Source: Novipirellula caenicola (GTDB lineage Bacteria; Planctomycetota; Planctomycetia; Pirellulales; Pirellulaceae). From it: a DNA stretch of 64,000 nt. Under the pieces are notes generated by a model. It saw only the letters and a program-made list of their open reading frames with translations, was not told the origin of the DNA and ran no database searches. Made by a program: the position numbers and the translations under genes. Position 1 is the first letter of the stretch, and every line of letters begins with the position of its first letter. Location: NCBI RefSeq assembly GCF_039545035.1, contig NZ_BAABRO010000006.1:62001-126000 (forward strand), written 5' to 3'. Of this stretch, positions 17,829-27,683 are shown one piece after another.

Positions 17829-19466
17829 ATGTCCGAACACCGTGCTCAACGCCCGCTCGAAACGAGACATCTTCAGCAACCTCGCAAGGTCGCTGAGATC
17901 CTGCACAAACACTTTCGTACCACGTTCTCGTTGGTCACCCCTGAAGGCGCTGTGCGGCTATCGGTTTCGCCACCATCGTCGTTGCCTCTGGTCGACGCGG
18001 ATGGTGGGCTGCCCGACGAGCTCCAACTCGATGCGTTATTGGCAGGCAAAGAGCCTACGGTGCACGTGATTTCCGCGGAAAAAGCCGTTTTGGTGATCCC
18101 CATGGGAAACCCAATCAAACCCTTCGCATTGTGTGGCAAGATCGCTGCCAGTGACATCAATTTGAGTATCCCATTGGCAAAGATGGCACTCGAGAATGTC
18201 AAGCAACAGCAGCAACTTGCGTCGCGAGATCGGCAGCTCGAAGAATACGCCTCGCAGGTCACTCGGGACTTCGAAGAACTCAGTTGGCTTCGATCGCTTG
18301 CGGAGATGCCTGAGCTTTGGCATCCCCAGAATGATTTGATCAATATTGCCAACGTCATCCTCCCCCCACTTTGCGACGTTTTGTCCGTCGAAGCAATTTT
18401 TCTGTTTGTTTCGGATGCGCAAACCGATTCGGATACGCTGGCATTTCGAGCTGGCGAGACCACGGTCAGCGATCACACGATGAACGAATTGGTGGCCCAG
18501 TATGCTGGTCAATCGATTGATCAACCAGTCGTTCGCAATTCCAATAGCCTGCATAAGGGGTGGCAGGACCTGGAGGGGATTCGCAGTTGCGCATTGGTCC
18601 CGATCGCCAACAACACGCAGCGCTTCGGTTGGTTGGTGATGGTCAACAAATTGGCTCAGCCCGATGCCGTCCAGTGCTCGGATTTATCACCCCAGCTTTG
18701 CGAATTCGGCACGTTCGAAGCGGGATTGTTACAGTCGGCCGCGCTTAACTTGGCGGCTCACGCCAGCAATTTGGAATCGTTTCGACAGATCGAAGACCTC
18801 GTTGTCGGGGTGATTCGCGCGATGATCAACTCGATCGATGCAAAAGACAGCTACACACGCGGTCATAGCGATCGCGTGGCAGCGATGGCACGAACGCTCG
18901 CTGCCGAATTAGGACTCGATGCCGACGAACAACACAATGTCTATATGGCAGGGCTGTTGCATGACATTGGTAAGATCGGGGTTCCCGACTCAGTGCTCGG
19001 TAAACCGAGTCGTCTCAGTGAGGAAGAGTTTGCGATCGTCAAACGCCATCCCGAGATCGGCCATTCGATCTTGAAACACCTCAAACAGCTCGACTTTGTG
19101 CTTCCTGGCGTGTTGCACCATCACGAGTGTTTCGATGGTAGTGGTTATCCCTATGGATTGGCTGGTGACGAGATCCCGTTGATGGGACGTATCCTTGCGA
19201 TCGTCGATGCCTACGATGCAATGACGAGCACGCGGCCCTATCGAGATGGAATGCCGCGTGCGAAAGCCGAAGCGATTTTGCAAGCGGGAGCGGGAGAACA
19301 GTGGGACGATCGACTGATCGCGGCGTTCATGCGATGTTCGGATGAAATCTATAGCATTTGCCAAGCCAACCGCCAACATCCGGCCGAGCTGATGAATTCA
19401 TGTCACAGCCAGGAAGCCGCGTGGGATGAAATCGATTTCATGGTGAATTTGTCGCTCAGCAAATAG
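17829..19466 (+). CDS. GAF/HD-GYP cyclic-di-GMP phosphodiesterase
   Basis: The 545-residue cytoplasmic protein has a GAF-like sensory region (about residues 170-310) and a C-terminal HD-GYP domain (about 330-505). The catalytic signatures are intact: HD in LLHDIGKIGVPDSVL, the HHE motif in VLHHHECFDGSGYPYGL (the GYP motif itself), and AIVDAYDAMTS. Such enzymes hydrolyse c-di-GMP. It is transcribed away from the pilus operon whose GspE has a c-di-GMP-binding N-terminus, so it may set the local second-messenger level. Confidence 0.93.
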   Translation: MSEHRAQRPLETRHLQQPRKVAEILHKHFRTTFSLVTPEGAVRLSVSPPSSLPLVDADGGLPDELQLDALLAGKEPTVHVISAEKAVLVIPMGNPIKPFALCGKIAASDINLSIPLAKMALENVKQQQQLASRDRQLEEYASQVTRDFEELSWLRSLAEMPELWHPQNDLINIANVILPPLCDVLSVEAIFLFVSDAQTDSDTLAFRAGETTVSDHTMNELVAQYAGQSIDQPVVRNSNSLHKGWQDLEGIRSCALVPIANNTQRFGWLVMVNKLAQPDAVQCSDLSPQLCEFGTFEAGLLQSAALNLAAHASNLESFRQIEDLVVGVIRAMINSIDAKDSYTRGHSDRVAAMARTLAAELGLDADEQHNVYMAGLLHDIGKIGVPDSVLGKPSRLSEEEFAIVKRHPEIGHSILKHLKQLDFVLPGVLHHHECFDGSGYPYGLAGDEIPLMGRILAIVDAYDAMTSTRPYRDGMPRAKAEAILQAGAGEQWDDRLIAAFMRCSDEIYSICQANRQHPAELMNSCHSQEAAWDEIDFMVNLSLSK

Positions 19467-19486
19467 CCGCAAACGCGGGTGGGAAC

Positions 19487-19657
19487 TTAGCTCTCTTTTT
19501 TTCGCCGCAGTTTGACTCGGCGATTCATCCCACGACGCTCCATCGATTTAGGCAGCTTCGTGTCCTGTTTGCGTCGGTTTTCTTTCCGGCGATCTGGGGT
19601 ATCACGTTTCTCGAGCAAGTGCATTAGTTCTTCGGGAATGTCGGGATCGTTAGGCAT
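19487..19657 (-). CDS. Small basic protein of unknown function
   Basis: A 56-residue protein (MPNDPDIPEELMHLLEK...) with an acidic/hydrophobic start and a very basic Arg/Lys-rich second half (ERRGMNRRVKLRRKKES). It fills most of the gap between the phosphodiesterase and the secretin and is not a shadow of another gene. The ATG at 19657 is preferred over the reading from 19687. No family recognised; the basic tail could bind nucleic acid, but that is a guess. Confidence 0.5.
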   Translation of the reverse strand: MPNDPDIPEELMHLLEKRDTPDRRKENRRKQDTKLPKSMERRGMNRRVKLRRKKES

Positions 19658-19698
19658 CGTCAGAAGATCTCCGTGCAAGAAAGCCACTTGGATCGCAG

Positions 19699-21510
19699 TT
19701 ATTGGGCATCCAAGTGCGAAGGTTGGAAGTAATTTGATTCCGGATCGTGGTACCCCGATGAGTAATCGTCCGTGACCGCTGGGGCGTCGATGATCACTGC
19801 TTTGGCGGATTGATCGACATACTCACGAACGTCGATTCGTGAGGACGGGACATCGTGTGAACGGGACAAGAACGGCTTTGATTTGCGTCGCGTCGCACTT
19901 GGGTCGGGCAGCTCGGGTTCCCAGTAACGTCGATCGGTCGGTTGCAATCCGTTGTAGAACAGCGGCGTGCTCGCTTGTTCCACCTCGACGGGATTGATGC
20001 TGCGGCATCCTGGGACATCGGGCAGGATGCGTGGCAACAACGCGATAATGATTTCACTTCGCTGACGTGACACCTCGTGCCGTTGGAACAATTTTCCAAC
20101 CAACCAAAGATCACCCAGCCATGGAACCCGATTTCTACCATCGCTGTTGGTTTCTTTGATCAGACCGCCGATCAGCATCGCTTCACCGTCAGCCAACATG
20201 ATACGCGTCTGCAGCTGAGTTGTTTCACTTTCGGGAAGATTGGTGTTGGTGTTGATTCGCCCGGTGGAGACCTCTGGGCTGACCTGCATCACGATTTGAC
20301 CATCGTCGGTGATCGTGGGAGTGACTTCGAGTATGACGCCAACATCGAGAAAATTGACACTCTGCAGCGTGCTGGTCTGAGTCGTGGTGGTTAGTAGGTA
20401 ACCAATTTGCCCGCCCACTTGGATGCGAGCTTGTTGTCCGTTCAAAACGGCGATCTTTGGCGACGCGAGGGTTTTCGAATCGGTCGTACTTTTGATCGCT
20501 TCGATCACCCCGTTTAGATCGCGGCCTTCGACACTCAATACACCGCTGGCTTGAGTTCCCAGTTCGGCAAAGTTTTTCGATTCCAATTTGATCGGCGACC
20601 CCGCAATGCGGAGCATATTGTTCATGTCGATCCCATGCTTGTTTTCATCGCTAAGATTAATTTGCAAGACATGGGCTTCGACCAATACTTGACGCGGCGC
20701 ATGGTCGACCTGGGCAATGTATTCTTCGACTCGCGACAAATACATTGGCAAATCTTCGACCACCAACTGCTCTTGAGTCCGTCGGTGGTCGGTGGCCATC
20801 GATTGATTGATGAATACTTGACCGACCGGCGAGAGCATTCCCGTGATAATTTTCTCTGCATCCTCGGCCGAGATATAGTCCAGCGTGAACACACGCATTT
20901 CACGGCCTTGAAGGTTCGCCGGGCCTTTATTCTCGCTGGAAATATTGGAGACAACGATAATGTTGTTTCGCTGGGTCCACGTCAGTCCATTGGCGGGAAG
21001 AATGGAATTTAACGCGTCCGCCAGCGATACATTGGTCAGTTTCACGGTGATCCGCTGGCTGACATCGCCGCTGGTGATGACGTTGAGTCCCTGTTGCTCG
21101 GCGATCACATTCAGCACCGAGTCGACGGTGGTATCCATGGCCGTGATCGAGATCCCATGATGGATCGCGTCCGAATACAAACGCTGCTGATTGGTTGCCG
21201 GTGCAACCAATCCGACTTGGTCACGTGGGGACGGATCCGCCGACTGCCAAGCGGTCTGGGCGACTGCGGTCGGTTTTTTGTGCCACTCGGGATCAGGTTT
21301 TGTTAGCGGTGGGGATGAACGATCAACCTTTTCCGCTGATCCAGTGGATTGCCGCGTCTGGTGATTACGAATCTGTTGGGCAATCGTATCTGAAAACGCA
21401 GCGGGGGGACTGTGACACATCCACGCGATTAGCATGATGGCTGCACAACGTCCCGGTCCACGAAGATCGAAGATGCCGTAGTTTCGAATTGGTAACGACG
21501 GCGGATTCAT
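19699..21510 (-). CDS. gspD: Secretin, GspD/PilQ-type outer-membrane pore
   Basis: The 603-residue protein has an N-terminal signal-like segment (RCAAIMLIAWMCHSPPAAF), a STN/N0 domain (VDSVLNVIAEQQGLNVITSG), an N1-type domain, and the C-terminal secretin domain with TLASPKIAVLNGQQA, VILEVTPTI and MLIGGLIKETN. It forms the outer-membrane channel of the pilus/secretion system. Only two short N-modules are evident, closer to PilQ/secretins of short type than to full GspD. The ATG at 21510 is used; 21573 is possible but would extend the leader. It stands alone between two pilus gene clusters. Confidence 0.92.
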   Translation of the reverse strand: MNPPSLPIRNYGIFDLRGPGRCAAIMLIAWMCHSPPAAFSDTIAQQIRNHQTRQSTGSAEKVDRSSPPLTKPDPEWHKKPTAVAQTAWQSADPSPRDQVGLVAPATNQQRLYSDAIHHGISITAMDTTVDSVLNVIAEQQGLNVITSGDVSQRITVKLTNVSLADALNSILPANGLTWTQRNNIIVVSNISSENKGPANLQGREMRVFTLDYISAEDAEKIITGMLSPVGQVFINQSMATDHRRTQEQLVVEDLPMYLSRVEEYIAQVDHAPRQVLVEAHVLQINLSDENKHGIDMNNMLRIAGSPIKLESKNFAELGTQASGVLSVEGRDLNGVIEAIKSTTDSKTLASPKIAVLNGQQARIQVGGQIGYLLTTTTQTSTLQSVNFLDVGVILEVTPTITDDGQIVMQVSPEVSTGRINTNTNLPESETTQLQTRIMLADGEAMLIGGLIKETNSDGRNRVPWLGDLWLVGKLFQRHEVSRQRSEIIIALLPRILPDVPGCRSINPVEVEQASTPLFYNGLQPTDRRYWEPELPDPSATRRKSKPFLSRSHDVPSSRIDVREYVDQSAKAVIIDAPAVTDDYSSGYHDPESNYFQPSHLDAQ

Positions 21511-21724
21511 GGGGGAATGGAGCGTCCAAAGTCTGTAAACGGAAAAATCGTTACAGCTTCTATCGGCGCTCATCGGCCCGCATAATCAGAAAACTCGGAA
21601 AAATCGGACCGCCTTTCCTAGTTTAACGCACAGCTTGTTCAGGTTGCGTCCTTAATTGCGGGTTAGAGTTGCTTGGTGAATTGGTAGCAATAGGCTCGGG
21701 TTTTCGGTTTGGCTAGGCAACTTG

Positions 21725-22234
21725 ATGAAGGCTGCAAAAGAGAAGACCGCATCGACGCAAGACAAACCGGAACTTGGTCCGCTTCGATCAGGAATTTCGT
21801 TGATCGAAATCACGATCGTGCTGGTCATCCTAGGCATCATGACGGCGGCCGCAGCACCGCGTTGGGCCGATTCGTTGCAACGTTACCGCGTCGCTAACAC
21901 GGCGAACCGGGTGCTTGCCGATCTCAAACGAACCCAATTGACCGCGTTTCGCTCGAGTACCGCAAAGACGATCACCTTTGACGTCGACCACGAGCGATAT
22001 TCGATCGCGGGGGTGACGCCGCTTGAACGTCCTTCGGGGGATTACGTTATCAAGCTAAATGAGTCGCCTTATAAATCGTCGCTGGTTTCGGTTTGGGGAC
22101 GAACGGGGACTCAGACGCTGACCTTCGACGGATTTGGGATCCCCAACCAAGGTGGAAACATCGTCGTTGGATCAGGCGATTTGCAAGCAATTATCTCGGT
22201 TGATGCGGTCACAGGAACGGCGGTGATTCAATGA
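21725..22234 (+). CDS. gspH: Minor pseudopilin, GspH-like
   Basis: A 169-residue prepilin with cleavage expected in LRSGISLIEITIVLVILG after the Gly; mature Glu5 is present. Residues 60-169 form a beta-rich globular domain. The leader is long (about 22 residues). It is the first of four overlapping plus-strand genes ordered H-J-I-K, the tip complex of a type II secretion pseudopilus. The ATG at 21725 is used; a TTG lies one codon earlier. Confidence 0.85.
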   Translation: MKAAKEKTASTQDKPELGPLRSGISLIEITIVLVILGIMTAAAAPRWADSLQRYRVANTANRVLADLKRTQLTAFRSSTAKTITFDVDHERYSIAGVTPLERPSGDYVIKLNESPYKSSLVSVWGRTGTQTLTFDGFGIPNQGGNIVVGSGDLQAIISVDAVTGTAVIQ

Positions 22235-23898
22235 CCGTATCTTCGACACGTCTTAAGATGGCAGTTCGCGGGTGTGACCAGCGACACGGCATGTTGCTGA
22301 TGGAATTGGTCGTTGCGCTGTTGGTGTCAAGCATCATCGTTGCGGGGCTGCATGCCTGTCTTGCAATTTCAGTTCGCAGCATCCCTGATTCCGATGGAAG
22401 CACCGCGTCGGCGCTGCGAGGAACTCGCATTGCGGATCAATTGGCGACAGACCTCGAAACGGCGGTCCATATCACCGAACGCTCGGCGACCACGATCGGA
22501 TTTACGGTACCCGACCGTGATGGTGATGGTTGGGACGAACGAATTCGCTACGCATGGACCGGAACGCCCGGAGGACCGTTGACACGGCAGTACAACGAGT
22601 CGACACCGATAACGATTGCCGAAGATGTCGATCAATTCAACCTCACGCCAAGCTTTGAAAGTGTGGCAGAGACCTATCCGAGCGTGGGCATCGAAGACGC
22701 GAATGAATCGCTATTGCTCGATTACTCGGGTACCACGGGACTTGATAACCATGAAATAAGCTCCGATGCCTGGGTGAGCCAACATTTTGCCATGACGTTA
22801 CCTGCGGGCGCTTATGCATGGCGTCCCACCCGTGTGTTGCTGGTGGCGAGAAAGTCTTCCTTCACTTTTTTTCCTCGCTCGATTCGTGCTCGGATGCTTC
22901 CTGCGACGATCAATCTGACTCCGCATGGCAGCTCCGACGAACAAGACACCGTGTATGTGTTGTTAAACAGTCACGAGTGGTACCAAGCAACATTCGACGA
23001 ATTGGATCCGCTGGCTTCGGGCGGTGCGGTGTGCCTAGTGCTGGACCGCAGCCATTCAAGTTCCGGTGTTGATTTGCAAAGCACCACTGCAGCGGCGGGA
23101 ATGCTAAAGTCAGCCAACGGAGGCACGTCGTGGTCTTACCACAGCGGCAAAGCGTTGGTGTCGCGGTTGTACGGAAAATTGACACGCTCCAACGGAACGC
23201 TTTCGATCAACAGCAAGTATTTGACGTCGATGGGCGTCACGATGCGAATGAAGCCCAATACGCCCAACTTGAACTGGACGATTGCTTGCCTGAATCATCC
23301 CGAATTGCTTTCGATGCGATGGGAAACCGAGTTCACCCAAGATCCAACGACGTTGGATGTCAACGGCGACGCCACCGGTGACTGGATCGTCGACGACCCG
23401 GACCCATTCGATGTCGACTCGCTGGTCGATGGAGTTTGGCGGACCAACGGAACTCAGCTAAACACCACGCCGGATTGTGACTTTGATACGCCCACCGTTG
23501 TGGATGTCAAATTCCAGAACACGACGGTGGGAGGAACCGGAGCGACAATCAAGCTTAACGCGTTTCGATCTGGGACGATGTGTGCTCCGGTGTTTGCTTC
23601 TTTGGCAAAACAATCCGATGGCAGCCAAACGTTGACGTTGGCGACCAAATCGTCCAATACCAATACACGCACCTTGCTGAAAGTGCCGGGGTTGCCGAAC
23701 CAGCCTGTGTTTTTACATCTGATCCTGGATCCGGAAACGTCCAGCGTCAGTTTGCGAGTGAACGAGGTCCATTACGGCACGTATGCATTGTCTGCGTTTG
23801 AATCCACCGATACGACTCGATCGGTATGTCTAGGGTCGGATGCAAGCGAATCGGAGTTCTCCTATGTTCGCGTTCGGGTAATGGAGCCATCGCCATGA
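22231..23898 (+). CDS. Minor pseudopilin, GspJ-like, with large extension
   Basis: The 555-residue protein has a prepilin N-terminus (QRHGMLLMELVVALLVSS; Glu5 present), and residues 60-240 resemble a GspJ globular domain. It is much longer than usual GspJ (about 200 residues). The C-terminal ~150 residues include PVFLHLILDPETSSVSLRVN, which resembles a LamG/concanavalin-like sandwich of the type used in adhesion or sugar binding; this part is inferred from pattern only. Start and stop both overlap neighbours as ATGA. Confidence 0.8.
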   Translation: MTVSSTRLKMAVRGCDQRHGMLLMELVVALLVSSIIVAGLHACLAISVRSIPDSDGSTASALRGTRIADQLATDLETAVHITERSATTIGFTVPDRDGDGWDERIRYAWTGTPGGPLTRQYNESTPITIAEDVDQFNLTPSFESVAETYPSVGIEDANESLLLDYSGTTGLDNHEISSDAWVSQHFAMTLPAGAYAWRPTRVLLVARKSSFTFFPRSIRARMLPATINLTPHGSSDEQDTVYVLLNSHEWYQATFDELDPLASGGAVCLVLDRSHSSSGVDLQSTTAAAGMLKSANGGTSWSYHSGKALVSRLYGKLTRSNGTLSINSKYLTSMGVTMRMKPNTPNLNWTIACLNHPELLSMRWETEFTQDPTTLDVNGDATGDWIVDDPDPFDVDSLVDGVWRTNGTQLNTTPDCDFDTPTVVDVKFQNTTVGGTGATIKLNAFRSGTMCAPVFASLAKQSDGSQTLTLATKSSNTNTRTLLKVPGLPNQPVFLHLILDPETSSVSLRVNEVHYGTYALSAFESTDTTRSVCLGSDASESEFSYVRVRVMEPSP

Positions 23899-24716
23899 CA
23901 CCATCATCACCCGTAAACCATGACCACGTGCGACGTAGCGGTTTTGCGCTGTTGGATGCCGTGGTCTCAGTCATGCTGGTCGGCATCTTGATGGTCGGAG
24001 CATTACAGACGATCGGTGCATCGAAGCGTCGCGAGACCGCGACGCTTGATCATTTGCTGGGCCAACAATTGGCTGGCGCAATGATGAATGAAATCCTGTT
24101 GCAAGCGTACCGCGAACCGGAAACGGACAACGAGGCCACGTTTGGAACGGAATCAGGAGAGTCGACCGGAAATCGTTCGCGGTTTGACGATGTCGACGAT
24201 TTTCATGATTGGATTGCATCGCCGCCACAAGATCGTAGCGGCGAGTCGATCAGCGGATTCGATCAATGGTCGCGACATGTTCGCGTTGCTTGGGCGGACG
24301 CCGAAACGTTGAGCGAAACGACCGCCACCAACACAGGGTTAAAGAAAATCATTGTGACCGTCTCTCAAAACGATGAAGTCGTTAGCACGTTGGTCGGTTA
24401 CCGCAGCATCGGTTGGGTCCAAACCATTCCAACGCCTTCGGATGCAACTGGCAATCATGCTCCGGTCGCGGTCGCAACGTCCCCGGATCTGAGTCGCGAT
24501 GTGGGGCAAACCGTCGAGTTCGATGCGGATCAATCGAGTGACCAAGACGGCGATTATTTGTCTTACGTATGGGACTTTGGCGATGGCGACACGGGCAGTG
24601 GAATCAGCACGAGTCATTTTTACAACACGCCTGGAAATTACACCTGCACGCTAACGGTGTATGACGGTCGCGGGGGGGCCGCGTCGGCTGCGTTGACCGT
24701 GGTGATTGCGCCATGA
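23895..24716 (+). CDS. Minor pseudopilin, GspI-like, with C-terminal PKD domain
   Basis: The 273-residue protein has a prepilin-type N-terminus (RRSGFALLDAVVSVMLVG) with Asp at mature position 5. Residues about 188-273 form a PKD domain: APVAVATSPDLSRDVGQTV at its start, the hallmark YVWDFGDGDTGSG, and YNTPGNYTCTLTVYDGRGG at its end. PKD domains are common in surface glycoproteins and polysaccharide-degrading enzymes but unusual on a pseudopilin. The ATG at 23895 overlaps the preceding stop. Confidence 0.85.
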   Translation: MTPSSPVNHDHVRRSGFALLDAVVSVMLVGILMVGALQTIGASKRRETATLDHLLGQQLAGAMMNEILLQAYREPETDNEATFGTESGESTGNRSRFDDVDDFHDWIASPPQDRSGESISGFDQWSRHVRVAWADAETLSETTATNTGLKKIIVTVSQNDEVVSTLVGYRSIGWVQTIPTPSDATGNHAPVAVATSPDLSRDVGQTVEFDADQSSDQDGDYLSYVWDFGDGDTGSGISTSHFYNTPGNYTCTLTVYDGRGGAASAALTVVIAP

Positions 24717-26524
24717 TGAGTCCCCCGCAAACGTTTGTGTCTAAACACTCGCAATCCTTGTTACCGGAATTCAGTCACGTGAATCCCAATCGACTCGGTG
24801 CCCGCCAACGCGATGGAGCGATCTATGCGATCGTTTTGTTTTCGTCGCTGATCGTGGCCTCGATCGGATTGGCGTCACTGCAATTGATGCGTTTACAAGG
24901 TCGAAGTGCCGAGGAGAGTGACGACTTTATTGCCGCACGCGTGTACGCCCGCGCTGCGGTGGATATCGGCATGCTTCGGGTTCGCCGCGATCCGTTTTGG
25001 CGCACCCAATTGGGTAACGGTGATTGGATCACCCGACAATCAATGGATCGCGGTACATTTTCGCTCTCCGCGACCGATCCGGTCGATGGCGATGTGACCG
25101 TCGGCGACAACCACCCGGTTGTCCTAACCGGGACGGGGCAGCAAGGAGACGCACGGTTCCAAATCTCGGTCCGTTTGGAAGTCGGCCCGCAAACAGGATC
25201 TTGTTTAGAGGTATCGATGATCAGCGGCGACGACCTGGATGTGGATGGCACCACGCTTTCGAGCGACCAATCGATTTGCTCCAACGAAAAAGTGGACGCC
25301 GGTGGTGGCGCGGTGATCAACGCCAATGTCGAAGCGTACGACAACATCGATGGATCAAGCTATACGAAATCAACTCAGCAACGTACGACACGGCGGACCA
25401 TGCCTGATCCACTGCATGCGTTAGACTATTATTTGTCCAACGGCACGACGATCGATTATTCATCGCTGCGAACATGGCCTCAGCCGGAAATCTTGCTCAA
25501 TACGACGTTCGAGTCTGGCACCCAGAACTGGGTGGCACAGGGCGACTGTACGCTGCAACGCAGTCTTATGCAAAAGAAGGACGGACTCTATTCGCTGAGA
25601 GTTACCGGTCGTGCTGACCAACATGCAGTGGCGGTCCAAGCCATTTCGCCGGACAAACTTCGCAGCGGCGATACCTACGACGTCTTGTTGAATGTGTATC
25701 CCACCGCCAATGCGAAAGTCCAAGCGGTGTTGACCCTCGAAACCTCCGATGCAGCATCGCTGTCCTTCATGACATCGGAAACCACACTGGATAGCAACCA
25801 GTGGGGCCGCGTTGGCGGCCGTCTTACACCGACGTGGTCGGGGACGTTGACGAAAGCGACGCTGCATCTATTGATGGATATTGCCGACGACTATTTCATG
25901 GACAGCGTCAGTTTGCTCAATACAACCTATCCGGCTGATTCGTACGTGTTGGATGGTTTGTTGACTCCCCACCACAATCCATTTGGAGGATCGACCAACG
26001 CAAAAGGAATCTATTTGATTAATTGCGCGGGCAAGGATGTGAGGGTAGGAAAATCCAGGATCGTCGGCACGTTGGTGTTTCTGAATCCCGGCTCCGATTC
26101 GATCATTCATGGGCCCTTGGTGTGGGAACCTGCGGAACAAAATTATCCGGCTCTTTTGACCGATGCCACGTTGTGGATTGGGTTGTCGGCGGCCGGGTTT
26201 AATGAAACTCAGGTGGGTACCAATTTGAATCCACCCGAAACACCGTATCCGATCAATGGCGGAACGTCCAATTCGTCGTTCTCGGACACCGACTCGTATC
26301 CTTCGCAGATTTCGGGATTGATCTACTCCACGCGAGACTTGAGGTTCTCTGGAGAGTCGACGATTTGCGGGATTGTGATCGCCGAGGAAAAAATACGGAT
26401 CGAGGCGACATCGCTGAATCTGAATTACGACAGCAGTTACTTAGAAAATCCTCCGCCGGGATTCGATGCCGAGACGGTGACCATGAAAGTCGTGCCAGGG
26501 ACATGGCAGCGACAGGTCAATTAA
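24713..26524 (+). CDS. Minor pseudopilin, GspK/PilX-like, with carbohydrate-binding-like insert
   Basis: The 603-residue protein has a prepilin-like segment (RDGAIYAIVLFSSLIVASIG) without Glu5, as is typical of tip protein GspK. Residues about 260-402 (from ILLNTTFESGTQNWVAQG to DDYFMDSVSLLN) look like a CBM4/9-type carbohydrate-binding jelly roll. Residues 405-600 hold further beta-rich sequence with SQISGLIYSTRDLRFSGES, a pattern seen in PilX-like proteins. It ends the H-J-I-K operon and would be exposed at the pilus tip. Confidence 0.75.
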   Translation: MMSPPQTFVSKHSQSLLPEFSHVNPNRLGARQRDGAIYAIVLFSSLIVASIGLASLQLMRLQGRSAEESDDFIAARVYARAAVDIGMLRVRRDPFWRTQLGNGDWITRQSMDRGTFSLSATDPVDGDVTVGDNHPVVLTGTGQQGDARFQISVRLEVGPQTGSCLEVSMISGDDLDVDGTTLSSDQSICSNEKVDAGGGAVINANVEAYDNIDGSSYTKSTQQRTTRRTMPDPLHALDYYLSNGTTIDYSSLRTWPQPEILLNTTFESGTQNWVAQGDCTLQRSLMQKKDGLYSLRVTGRADQHAVAVQAISPDKLRSGDTYDVLLNVYPTANAKVQAVLTLETSDAASLSFMTSETTLDSNQWGRVGGRLTPTWSGTLTKATLHLLMDIADDYFMDSVSLLNTTYPADSYVLDGLLTPHHNPFGGSTNAKGIYLINCAGKDVRVGKSRIVGTLVFLNPGSDSIIHGPLVWEPAEQNYPALLTDATLWIGLSAAGFNETQVGTNLNPPETPYPINGGTSNSSFSDTDSYPSQISGLIYSTRDLRFSGESTICGIVIAEEKIRIEATSLNLNYDSSYLENPPPGFDAETVTMKVVPGTWQRQVN

Positions 26525-26633
26525 CGCAGCACGCCGGATTGTCCGATAATCCTGTGTCGCGAGCTGTCCGGAGTCGCGAGTCGTTCTGAAACGGGATCAC
26601 ACGATTTACTCGGCGAGGCTAACAAGGCCGAAC

Positions 26634-27683
26634 TTACAACGTGGGGTGTCCCCAGCGGTCACCCTGAGTCGCGTTTGATTGGTGTGCCATCTCGTGCATT
26701 TCGCGTCGTTTCGACAGCGTTTCGATGTACTGTTGACGCTGTTCAAAACCGCTGAATTCGATCGGACGTTTGGTTTCAAGTTCAGGAATGGACGTCAGAT
26801 GATGTTTGTCCATGAACATTCGCAAACCATCGACCAGCGTCCGGACGACGCCAGGGCCTTCACGGTACACAGCCGACGTCACCATGGCGACATCGGCGCC
26901 GGCCAACAACACTCGCAGCACGTCGCTTGGCGTACCGATCCCGCCACAAGCGGCAAGCGGCATGGCCGGGCAATAGCTGTGAATTCGCATGATCTTTCCA
27001 AGCGACTCGACGATCGATCCTGCGTGCGTTAATGCCCAGTTCGTTTTCAATTGGAAACTGTCAAGACAGATATCTACGTCGGGGGCGCGTCCGAACAAGA
27101 CCAATCCTTGGGAACCCGACAGCAGTCGATGTGCCAGATGGCTGGGGCTGGTGTAGTAGCGATCGAGTTTCAGAAACAGCGGAATCGTGATCGCCGCATC
27201 AATCTGGGTAACCAACTCGATCAGTGCATCTTCGACTTCACGCGGCCCCGCGTATTCACTCGGTGGCGGATGATGCACGTTCAGTTCAATTGCGGCAGCG
27301 CCGGCCGATTGAAGTTCGCCGGCAAAGTCCAACCAATGCCCTCCGTATTCGCCATTCAAACTGGCAATGATCGGAATTGTGGATCGAGAGCTCGCACGTT
27401 GGACTAAAGACAAATAGGCGTCGGCACTTTGGCAACACCATTTCAGCGATGCCAATCGTCCGTACTGAAACGAATGCAGCCCTGCTTCGCGGACCTCTTG
27501 TCCCCTCCGCTGATTCCACTGCAGCACCTGTTCTTGAAACAGCGAGGGCAAAACGATCGCTCCTGCACCGGCTGCAGCAATCGCAGCGTGGCTTTGTTCT
27601 TCTGCGGTCAAGGGGCAGGCGCCGACCACGATCGGGGAATTGAGCCTCAAGCCGCCAAAGTGGGTGGTCAGGTCAATGCTCAT
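26634..27683 (-). CDS. Dihydroorotate dehydrogenase-like flavoprotein
   Basis: The 349-residue TIM-barrel protein (MSIDLTTHFGGLRLNSP...) matches the class of DHOD-like enzymes: N-terminal LNSPIVVGACPLT, central IELNVHHPPP, LFLKLDRYYT (Lys in the FMN region) and ACGGIGTPSDVLRVLLAGADVAM, which binds the FMN phosphate. The classical catalytic region differs from PyrD, so pyrimidine synthesis is not assured; the substrate is unknown. The start at 27683 is chosen over 27719 because homology begins there. Confidence 0.8.
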   Translation of the reverse strand: MSIDLTTHFGGLRLNSPIVVGACPLTAEEQSHAAIAAAGAGAIVLPSLFQEQVLQWNQRRGQEVREAGLHSFQYGRLASLKWCCQSADAYLSLVQRASSRSTIPIIASLNGEYGGHWLDFAGELQSAGAAAIELNVHHPPPSEYAGPREVEDALIELVTQIDAAITIPLFLKLDRYYTSPSHLAHRLLSGSQGLVLFGRAPDVDICLDSFQLKTNWALTHAGSIVESLGKIMRIHSYCPAMPLAACGGIGTPSDVLRVLLAGADVAMVTSAVYREGPGVVRTLVDGLRMFMDKHHLTSIPELETKRPIEFSGFEQRQQYIETLSKRREMHEMAHQSNATQGDRWGHPTL

